64,000 bases of DNA from contig JASKOT010000012.1 in the NCBI GenBank assembly GCA_032158125.1, positions 310,001 through 374,000 on the forward strand. The letters run 5' to 3'. Both the position numbers and the translations under genes were made by a program. Position 1 is the first letter of the stretch. Each line of letters opens with the position of its first letter. This stretch comes from Papiliotrema nemorosa. Lineage: Eukaryota; Basidiomycota; Tremellomycetes; Tremellales; Rhynchogastremaceae. This document shows positions 55,078 through 64,000 of this stretch, piece by piece. Under the pieces are notes generated by a model. That model was not told where the DNA came from, made no database searches, and saw nothing but the letters and a program-made list of their open reading frames with translations.

Positions 55078-58000
55078 TCATTCTGGCGACCCATCCCTCC
55101 CTTCGTCCCCCTGGCCACCCGCATCAGCTTCATCCACACTCATCCTCCTCCTAGTGTTGGTCCTCGCAACGGGGGTATCCAGAATCTGCCCATTAGCCCA
55201 ACTGATGTCAATAGCAGCAGTATGCCCTTACCTCCTGCTTGAGCAACTCGCCCGGCACATCCTCATCGTCCTCTTCATCATCTCCTACACCCAACACTGT
55301 CCCCTTTCTGAATATCTCCCCTTCTTCTTCTACCCATGCCCTACTCGCCTCTCCGACCGGCGAAGCCACTTCTTCTCCCGCCTCTCCCTCGCGGAGCTCT
55401 GCAATCCGATCACTCTGCGTGCCAACCACTCTCCCTTGTTCCCCTCTTATAGCCTCGTCATCGCCCAAACCCAACCCTCCCCCGTCGACCTCCACCGAGG
55501 CGAGGGAAGATATCGGAGTTGAAGCGGGGATCCGACCCACGTCGAGCTCCTCAGCATCGGATTCTCCGTCTGAATCACCAATCGAAAAGTTTGGCGAGGA
55601 GATCTCCAACGAATGCCCCCTCATGTGCCTTCTCGATAAGAATCGCCCATTCCCAACCGGTGCACCTAGACCTTGCACAGTGGGCTTGGTCGGTCCATTG
55701 GGAGTCGCTGGTCCCGCTTGCGTCGGGACAATTTGAGATGGTAGCAACAACCTTGGCGGAGCGATGAACCCTTTAGATCGTTCCAGTATTGCGGTGAGAG
55801 CATCGTTGAGCTTCAACAGCTTCTCCAACATCTCCCCCTCGTCCGTCGTCTCGCCCAAAATCTCTCCCACTCGCTCACGCAACACCCTGGCACGCTGTAA
55901 AAGCGGTATCCAATCATCTTTCGGCAACTGTCCAGGTTCCCAAACAACATTCACACCACGAGCACGAGTAAACACCTCTCCAGCTTCAAACCACTTTTCG
56001 CAATCCCCCAGTGTCTTCTCGATGACTCCAGGCACAGCATCCGGTTTGAGCTTGTACACGTATTCCCGTGCCTTGCCCTCGGGAGACTTGACCAAATCTG
56101 CCCGTTCTTTCTCCGCTCGCGCGTCTTCGGCTTGTTTGACATTTCGGACCAAGGTGGATTTCTTGATTGGCACCCAAAGACTGTCCGCTTTACCTCCTTC
56201 GACCGAAGAAGCCGCCAACTCGGTGTTGCGGATACACGACTGGAGGATGTTTTGCGAGATTTCTGCAAGTTCGGGGTTGTTGGGAGGGATAGACACGTCC
56301 AGACAACGTATAAGAGTATTGGCTTTGAGGCCGACTGAAATGGCGAGGATACCGGCTGTATCGATGTTTGGGTTACTGGTGAGATCGAGATGAAGCAATG
56401 ATTTAGATTCGGGTAAGAATTCCGCTAGAGATATCGCTCCATCAGTGGTGAGGCCCGTATCCGCCAGGAAGAGACGTTTGAGCGACGTGTTTACCGTAAA
56501 CGCAGTCCGGAGCGCCGCGATGCCCTCGGAAAGTGGCCCGCAACAGGGATTGTTGGACAAGTCTAGCGTTTCCAACGTCGAGTTATACTTCAGCGCCTCA
56601 GCCAGTAGTGCGAGACCCGCTCCGTCAATACGATTATCCCCGAGGTTCAACACTTTCAGTGTCCTGTTCCTCTTCAATACCTGAGCGATGTAGCCCACGC
56701 CATTCTGTCTGTCAGCTCGACCCGAGATTGTGAAGGACAAGGTCTCACCTTGATCTCATTAGACTTAAGGTCCAGCGTCAGAAGCCTTCCTATCCTCTCC
56801 ACACCATCTAGGGCCCTGACGCTCCTCTGCAAAGCCATACTGGCACCTCCATGATCTGGATTGCTAAGTTTGCCTTCCGCCGTCATCTGATTCAAACCAA
56901 AGCTGGCAGAGGGCATCTCCTGCATGGCCGAGTTCCCTCCAATGGGCATGACTAATGGGTGTTTCGGCGGTGCGGGTGGTTTATAGCCTTCTGGAAGGGT
57001 ACGAGTAGTCACTCCACCAGCAGCAGAAGAAACGACCAGGGGGATGGGAGGTAATGTCGATTCGTCTTCCATCTTGGGGATTCGCCGTTGTCTAGCGGCG
57101 TAGGGTAAAGGAGATGGTGTTCTTTCGATTGTTGTGCCGTTCACTCCCGACTGAGCGACAGAGTTGAGCTGGGAAGAAAGAGGGGTCATGGTCATGGACG
57201 CATCGGGATAGTCGCGTATCATAATTGCGAGAGCGACGGCGCCCAAGGGACCTATACGGTTCCGCCGCAACGAGATGTTCTTGAGATCAGACGACCTAAC
57301 GCCTTGTGCTGAAAGGTTAGCTCATCTCGCACGTCGATGTCGAAGCTCACCCAAAGCTTCCAGCACGTTTGCGCGAAGCATACACCCGTCCATACGCAGC
57401 GATTGTACCGCAGCTGGTCTAGCTTCATCCTCGGCCTCTTTGAGTAACGGCGCACGGGGGATGAAGCTGCCATAAGAATCGCGCTCTTCCTTGGGATCAT
57501 CGGGCAAGTCTGCTTCTTTCTCATCTACTGATTCTGATGGAAGGGGCGTTGTGATATCCTCCGGTGATTGAGACGGAGTGTTCCCATCTACCGTGCCGTT
57601 TCCCTCTTTGTCGGGAAGAGGGAGAGGTCGGACCTGCGCGCACGTCAGGGCTTGTACAAGGTAATCTATCCCCCTTTTGTCCCAAGATGTATCTGACAAG
57701 TCGACAAAGCGCAACGACCTCGCCTGGACGTCAGCTCCACCTCACAGTATTGTTGACAAAAACACGCACCCGTTTCAGGAATACCGCCAGCAACCTCCAC
57801 CCTCCAGCCTTGATCTTCTTGTTCCCCGCCAGACTCAATGTCGGTAGAGTCCCACTGATCAACAAAGCGTGCAGTATCGCTTTCAAAGCATCGTCCCCAT
57901 CTACCACTCCGTTTTCCAACTTTAGATCAACCAGCCCCCATTCCGCCGTCAAAACATCTGCTAAAGCTTCCGCCGCGTGTCGGTTCAGGGGTGCATCGAT

Positions 58001-59098
58001 GATGTGGGCAGTATATATCGCCGTAGTCCCATCTGTAGGTTTCAGGATTATATGTATGTGCCGAGGTCTAGGGGGATTGGGTAAGACCTGGGATAAGCAA
58101 TGGTCCAGAATGATGATCGCGTAACTCACCTCGAGTGCACGGACTATACCAACTCTCGGACGTTCTTCCCGCCCTTTGCAGGCGGATTCGTATAGTCCTA
58201 CTAGTCTTTGAGAGGTCCAATATTGAGCTCCGGTGGTTGTCGTCAGGAGACTCCGATGTGTCGATTCAATCTGCACTCAGCGTTGTCACAACTGATTCGC
58301 GAGGACCATCGTCCCAAGCTCCAGACTCACCCTCTTTCTATCCTCTAGGACTTTCTGACTCCAAGGTTCCCCGGTTGAGCTTATAGGATACGTTATGCTC
58401 ATACTCGGCAACAGAAAAGTGGCCCTCTTCAACGGTTGTTTCTGCCTCGCTCTCTCGCTCACTCCAGCCGTACTCTCCGGCAACGATACCGACCTGACCA
58501 CCGGTGATCCAGCGGGTCGTCCACTTGCCCCAGTTGGAGTCGACGATGGAGCTGTATTGTTGGGTTGGGAGGTAGCAGCCACAAATCTAGACAAGCCTAA
58601 TCCCAACTTTCCCGAAATCGCATTGAGCGTCCCTCCAACGCTTGGTCCGACAGGAGCTGCAGGTGAACTGGGACCCGCTCCAGGTGTCTCTTCTAGCTCG
58701 AATAGTGACTTTGCGCCTCCGCCTACTACGGTGACAATGTCCCGCAGACGATTTGAGAGGGTCGGTTTGGCGGGAGGTGGAGGGGGTTTGAGGATCCCTT
58801 TTGTGGGTGGCTTGGGTCGACGAGGAGCGGGGGAGTTGGGGTTGATCGTGCTGAGTGGTCCAGCTTGTGCAGGCGGATTTGAAGAGGTCTCTGTGTTGGG
58901 TTCATCAGATTTCGATGAGGGAGCAGGTGCTGTATAATCGGCTGGAGGAGGTTGCGTAGAAGACGGTGCAGAGGTTGAAGTCGTGTCGGTGGTCGATGAT
59001 ATTGCCTGGTTCGTCTTCTCCGTTCCGGATGAGGATGGCTCCGGAGTGACTTTATCGGCCACTCTGGGCTCCTCGGCACCCTCCTCGACGTCTGTCAT
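55078..59098 (-). CDS. Leucine-rich-repeat protein, PPP1R37-like
   Basis: Seven minus-strand exons: 59098-58331, 58270-58130, 58087-57770, 57723-57351, 57308-56749, 56704-55232 and 55185-55078, giving 1246 residues. The N-terminal 220 residues are Pro/Ser/Thr-rich. Then KRATFLLPSMSITYPISS, GEPW and LVGLYESACKGR line up with the start of the PPP1R37 (LRRC68) family, where an RVxF motif binds protein phosphatase 1; here the V position is Ala. RNI-type leucine-rich repeats follow (LVDLKLENGVV, LRFVDLSDTSW, LKNISLRRNRIGPLG, LKVLNLGDNRIDGAG, LETLDLSNNPC, LLHLDLTSNPNIDTAG), then a helical region and a disordered acidic tail. A phosphatase-regulatory role is inference. Confidence 0.75.
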
Positions 59099-59612
59099 GG
59101 TGTCTTGAGGCTGTTGTGAGTGATATACTGTCCATTGGCAGACGACCCGCAGTTGAAACGTCACTCGCGCCGGAAGGTTATCCACGCGCCTATTTTAGGG
59201 TCATATGCCTGCTTGAGCGTGCCTATTCTCGAATTACGTTGTCATCAGATTTCAACCTTCGGTCATTTGCAGCATTTGGAGACTGGTACTAGCATTCAAC
59301 TCATCATCCTGTCAATAATCTCATCGTTAGAGGAGCTCAACTCAAGGCTTGAGATAACCTAGGGCAGTAGAATTTCGCCTGAAGCCAATTCGGGACCGAC
59401 TCGCTGGATATTCAGAGATCTCTGGCCTGCTTCACCCGTCCCTCCTTTCATCAACCTTCCCCGGGTCGCATACCAAAACGTGCAATAGTTCTAAGAGACT
59501 TATCAACTGGAATCGAGATTATTACGAGTTCGGTTGACTACAACCTATCTTGGTGAACTCTTCGACCTGGTCGACATCGCTGCTGGACGAGAACGGGTGC
59601 TCAGACGTCAAA
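59099..59612. promoter_or_regulatory. Divergent promoter between the LRR gene and HSF gene
   Basis: 514 bases between divergent starts. I looked for inverted NGAAN arrays that would suggest heat shock factor autoregulation and found no convincing run of three. Confidence 0.4.
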
Positions 59613-62073
59613 ATGACGACAAACCTGAACGCTATAGCTGGTCCATCCAAGCTCACACCTCCACCACACCTCGACCCCGACTCGCCTGGATCATCAGTTT
59701 CCGACTCGAAAGACCTCTTACACAGGATCATTGACCCTACGAACAGGTCGGCTAGCGCCGGCCAGGTCGAGGATGGCACCGGCAGGCAAGCGGTAGCGCC
59801 AGGAGGAGTCAGTAAACCGGGGTTGTCGGTGGACGAGAATGGGGAAGTCATCAAGGTCCCTGCGTTCTTGCAAAAGCTTTACAGGTGAGTTTTGGTTTCA
59901 TTGACTGCGCATGGCGCTGACGAGTAGCATGGTCTCGGATGACAGTACCGATGCGTTGATATACTGGTCAAGCTCTGGAGACTCCTTTTTTGGTAAGTCG
60001 AGCGCTCGATGTAGAGGTACTGTACTGATGGTAGTGCCAAATCATGAACGATTCGGAAAGGAGATCCTACCTCGATTCTTCAAGCATTCCAACTTTTCCA
60101 GTTTTGTGCGGCAATTGAATATGTATGTAGCTGACTGTTTCTGTCTGATACTCCCAGCTGACCGTCAGGTATGGCTTTCGTACGTACATTGGCTCGCTGA
60201 ATCGACCTTGCTGACCTTTTAGACAAGGTGCCCCAACCGCAATCAGGGGTATTGCGAGCCGACAACCCAAACGATTCGGAACTATGGGAATTCATCAACC
60301 CTTTCTTCAAGCGAGGTCACCCTCATCTCCTCTCAAAAGTGATGAGGAAGAATAACCGACCTGGCAACCCCCCTGCCCCTTCTACCAGCTCAGCTCCAGC
60401 CTCGGGAGGTACTCGTTCTTCGGCCAGACAAGCTTCGCAAAATGCTGCTAGTGGATTTGGCTCACAGTACCTCATCACGGATGGCAGTACCGAAGGTGAG
60501 GCTGGCGGCATCGGCACGATCTCCGGGGATATGGGGAACAACCAACAATTGATCGATCTGAAAGCTATCACGTCGGGTATAGCTGCTATACGTCAGACTC
60601 AAGCGTCTATCGGGGCGGATCTCAAGGCTCTACAAGCGTCTAATGAGCACCTGTGGCGCGAGGCGTTGGAGTCCAGAGACCGACATCGCAAGCATCAAGA
60701 GACGATCGATTTGATTGTTTCTTTCCTGGAGAGATTGTTTGGGACAGAGGGAGAAGGGCTGAAGGGATTGAAAGAGGCTTTGAGGAGGGGTGGTATCGGG
60801 AGGCCGAGGGAGGACAGTACAGGTGAAGAAGGGGTGGTTACCAAGAAGAGGAAGAGATTCGGTATTGATCGAATGATCAGCGACGGCAGAGAGGAGATGC
60901 CTATCGTAGGTTCGGATCTTGATGATCAGATTGTGGAGATTCAAGATGGTACGTCTGCCTTTTGACTTTTCACCAGTCAGTACTCACTTCCTAGAACCTC
61001 ACGACGTCTTCAACTCGTCCATTCCTAGGTTCTCGCGTACCAGGTCTGACCCGACTTCAGCTTCAGCCACTAGTGAACCCTGGACATCCACTTCTGGACG
61101 GTTCCAACAACTACCCTCCGAAGACGATAACTCACCTCGAAACATCCGTTCGGTACGGTCTTCCGGCGTAGCGACGCCTCTTGACCCTTTTGGCGCGTTT
61201 CCCCCGCTCAACCCGAATAACGTCGATCCGACGGCTTTGGTCCCGTATTTCAACCAGCAAAACGCAAATATCGGATCATACAATCCGAACCTGAACAACG
61301 ACTCGACCACCCAGGCCAATGCATCGAACAACAGCGGTACTGGCATAGGGGCACCCCCGATGAGTCCTACCACCTCTGCCGCTGCTGCCTCGGCATTCAA
61401 CCTGGACCCATCGATCTTGCAAACGACAATCGGATCATTGCTTCAATCCCCCGCAGCGGCTCAAATGTTCTTAAACTCGCTGAGCAATTCAGTCCAAGGT
61501 CAAGGCCTACAAACCCCTTCGAAACTCAGTCAGTCGAATGTCCCTTCTTCTTACCCTTTCAATGCACCATCAACCAACTCGACATACCCTGGTCAAAACG
61601 CCCCAGGACAAGGGGCTCAGATGGTCAATCCCCAACTGCAACAAATCCAACAGGTTCAACAAGGCTACCCCGCAAGTGGCAACGGTATCAACCCCGATAT
61701 AGACCCCACTTTGGCCCTCTTTTCTCCTTTACCAAACTACAACGGTCTCATGCAGTCCAACGATGCGCTGTTGAAGTCTTACCAGGACGCAGCGGGGATC
61801 GGGACCGATGTGGATAAATTGCAAGAATCAATCGACCATCTGGTCAGATCCATGGGGCTGGATCTGGCGAATGGGCAAGGGGGAGCAGAAGGTCAGAATG
61901 GATTGTCGGGCGTGGGCGCACAAGCAAATCTGAATGTTCCAAGTGCGGACGGGACAGGGGTAGGTGGGGCAGGGAGTGGAGCGGGGGTGTTGGAGGATTA
62001 TGGATTGTCGAGCGATTTCGACGTGGATGAGTTTTTGGATAATCTGGGTAAAGGCGACGATCAGCCGTCATAG
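59613..62073 (+). CDS. HSF1: Heat shock transcription factor
   Basis: Six exons: 59613-59884, 59928-59992, 60035-60122, 60169-60179, 60223-60948 and 60995-62073, 746 residues. The HSF DNA-binding domain spans about residues 82-185: [51 protein letters not shown] (recognition helix FSSFVRQLN) and [14 protein letters not shown] heptad region with [24 protein letters not shown] follows for trimerisation, then a KKRKR basic stretch. The long Asn/Gln/Ser/Pro-rich C-terminal half ends in an acidic hydrophobic segment ([14 protein letters not shown]), a likely activation domain. Exon 4 is an 11-nt micro-exon coding the YGF of the recognition region. Confidence 0.93.
60169..60179 (+). other. HSF1: 11-nt micro-exon in the HSF DNA-binding domain
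   Basis: The preceding exon ends AAT AT and the following begins AC AAG; the 11 bases GTATGGCTTTC between a CGTCAG acceptor and GTACGT donor restore MYGFHK exactly. Skipping it breaks the frame. Confidence 0.85.
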
Positions 62074-62535
62074 GCGTGAACGGCAAATTGTATCGCTGTG
62101 CTGTGGTGTGTGCGTAAGGGGAGCAACTGGGAGGACCTGTATCTATATGGTGATAACAACTCCGTCCAACATGATGCTCGAGTGTGTAAAAAGGTGGACT
62201 GGTGGAAGCGAGATGGGCGGATAGAATATGTTGTAAGGAGATTCATGAGCTGATGTATTGCTCTACTACTCATCGATGGGACTTGTTGCGACTCTCACCA
62301 GCTCACTGTGACCACCATTACCAAGCGAAGCCTCTGTATCTCGCCAGCGTTGAAAGTGAATCGACTACATAACAAACGACCAAGCGGCGGCTACAAGCTG
62401 CGTATCACTCGCTGCATACGCTCATCATGATGACCAGAACCTAGCTACATATCTACCAAAACACCTTCAGGGTCTCACGAGCCGGCTCTCCAACAACGCA
62501 GGCCAATCGGGATCGCTGAGCACTCGACACATCGT
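62074..62535. other. Convergent spacer between HSF and metacaspase genes
   Basis: About 460 bases with the two 3' flanks. No other gene seen. Confidence 0.4.
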
Positions 62536-64000
62536 TCAAGCGATGAACTCGAGGTTGGTGTCGATAGCTATCAGTGAGTTTTCATGACAAGACCAAAGAC
62601 ACAGTAACTCACGGTGACAGGACGAAAGCTGGACAATCTGCGAGTATCGAGGTTTGAGCAGTCCTCGAATAGAGACGAGAAGCTCCATGTAAGACTGAGT
62701 AGGAGTCTTGGTGAGAGCCGTAATAAATGCCTGACTATGTCAACTCGGGACTCGAAGTGATCAGCAGAGCTCACCCAGGACATGGCTCCGACAGCTTGGC
62801 CAGATTCGAAAGTGTCTGCGGACTGGCTCGTCAGCTGATGATAGGAAACACAGCAGGGTAGCTGACCGTCTGATCATCTCGACATCCGGACCAGCAGACC
62901 ACATCAGCAGGAGAAGCTCCAGCTTCGTTCATAATCTGCATCGACTTGACTTCGTCCAGCTGATGATGCTGCTTCTCATGGTGACCCTTGATAAGCTGAC
63001 CGATGGGCTCAAGGATCGAATGGAGGACGCCCTTGTCGTGACCGACCAGGATCTTGGGCTCGTGCACCGCCTTGACATTGTCGGGTTGATACTGCTCTCA
63101 GTATGTAGCATGACACCACAGAGGAAGGATACTTGCGACGTAAGGGATATCCATGACGGACCCAGAGTTGCACGAGTCAAAGATGGCGGTAAGTCGGACA
63201 CCTGCAGCGAGGGGCTTGACCAGGTGTTGATGGCTAATATGAGCTTGGGAGACCATGCCAACGGCGGAGCTAGCTCACACTGGCGGTTAGCAATTCACAG
63301 GGGGCATAGCTGGCCACTCACTCTCATCATCGACCATCAACCCGTTCTCCTGGAAATCGACCGGGCAGATGGCTGCACCTCGTCAGCCCGGACATACCGA
63401 GGGCGAAAACTTTCCACACCCAATTGAGACTTTACTCACCCTCGTCTCTCTTGTCGGGCTCATCGAGAGCTCGATCCTTGCTCTGAGTTCCATGCCCGGA
63501 GCTGCCTGGTTAGCTGAACTCCCACCTACACTCGACGAAATTGACTAATGGAAGAACAACGCATCATCCTTCTTGGCATCTTTGACCAACCACTGCATGT
63601 ACTTGACAATGTTGGCCTTGATAGGTCGGAGCGCCGGGTCCTTGTTATCATCAGTGAGCAGAACAATGTTGTCGTTCGAGTAGTCGAATCGGTCTTCCCG
63701 TTAGCTACTCAAGATGGCGTCTAACGAGAGATGTGGCTCACCGATGATGAACTTCTGGACGTTCTTGGCGTCGTTGATACAACCTCGGAGGGAATTGTTG
63801 GTGCCGATATAGTTGATACCAATCTGTATGATCAGCTGTAGATCCTCATTCCGGCCAATTCAGCTGACTAAGAGAGCCTTTCGGTTTCCCGAACCTTCCT
63901 GTCAGCTCGGTCTCTACAGTGAAGAGGACAAAGAAAGCTGCGCCCTCCGCTGAGGCGGAACCCACTCACATCGGGAGTACTCGAAGAAGGGCTGAGCGAC
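62536..64000 (-). CDS. MCA1: Type I metacaspase, C-terminal part (runs off the right edge)
   Basis: Minus-strand exons are recognised by their family blocks from the right edge leftward: PFFEYSR, then [69 protein letters not shown] (catalytic His codon at 63492-63494), [33 protein letters not shown] (catalytic Cys codon at 63170-63172), a long linker, [13 protein letters not shown] with the family's late Ser/Asp pocket, GAMSW, and a short C-terminal exon ending LEFIA. Metacaspases are Ca-dependent Cys proteases cutting after Arg/Lys, tied to protein quality control and cell death. The N-terminal Pro/Gln-rich prodomain lies outside the window. Many introns of 45-90 nt interrupt it; not all junctions were resolved. 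Confidence 0.9.

Noticed and set aside
55239..56393. Plus-strand frames of 165 and 209 codons opposite the LRR gene
   Set aside because: They overlap a well supported 491-codon exon on the other strand and have no domain character.
58395..58937. 180-codon plus-strand frame opposite the LRR gene
   Set aside because: Antisense shadow of the Pro/Ser-rich N-terminus.

Overview
This window is nuclear DNA from a basidiomycete fungus, most likely a tremellomycete yeast (Cryptococcus/Kwoniella/Saitozyma type). Genes are packed on both strands. Most coding regions are cut by many very short introns (mostly 38-60 nt, the shortest 31-33 nt) with GTRAGT-like donors, a CTGAC/CTAAC-like branch site close to the acceptor, and YAG ends. 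There is no operon structure, prophage, CRISPR array or recognisable transposon. All exon models were built by hand from reading frame, splice signals and protein-family expectations; no search was run.

Layout. 1-5.1 kb: end of a Vps68/TMEM50 protein, an alpha/beta-hydrolase-like protein with a degenerate nucleophile elbow, a mitochondrial citrate-lyase-beta-like enzyme (CLYBL/CitE) and an Rtr1/RPAP2-type CTD phosphatase. 5.1-10.5 kb: a small-molecule O-methyltransferase-like protein (minus), a doubtful small membrane protein (minus), tRNA-Asp(GTC) (minus), SEC23 (plus) and mitoribosomal protein mL41 (minus). 11.2-17.1 kb: a tandem array of four drug/metabolite-transporter (EamA) paralogues, the first divergent and lacking its N-terminus. 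17.5-20.3 kb: uroporphyrinogen decarboxylase, Kgd4 (minus) and an unknown, probably mitochondrial protein. 21.8-28.9 kb: an accessory, secretion-rich stretch with long spacers: a 1062-aa secreted DUF7029/DUF7223-like protein, a MARVEL-like membrane protein and a secreted arylsulfotransferase-like protein.

29.6-40.6 kb: CstF64/Rna15, a tiny unknown protein, a JmjC (KDM3-like) histone demethylase, a short-chain dehydrogenase and an SRRM1-like PWI/RS splicing factor. 40.9-48.3 kb: a GNAT acetyltransferase, a proline-rich SH3-ligand-like protein, a DUF1774-like membrane protein and the SSU-processome protein Utp18. 48.7-54.5 kb: seryl-tRNA synthetase with a mitochondrial presequence, a WC-2/Cwc2-like GATA factor and a Kre9/Knh1-like GPI wall protein. 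55.1-64 kb: a PPP1R37-like leucine-rich-repeat protein, the heat shock factor and the C-terminal part of a metacaspase running off the right edge.

Most genes are conserved housekeeping functions (secretion, mRNA 3' processing and splicing, heme, mitochondrial metabolism and translation, stress response). They do not form one pathway. The points of most interest are the transporter array with its intron turnover, a dibasic site followed by a cationic amphipathic segment in the large secreted protein, two GC-AG introns, an 11-nt micro-exon inside the HSF DNA-binding domain, and several divergent promoters, one of which joins two mitochondrial genes. No single undescribed 'system' is evident.
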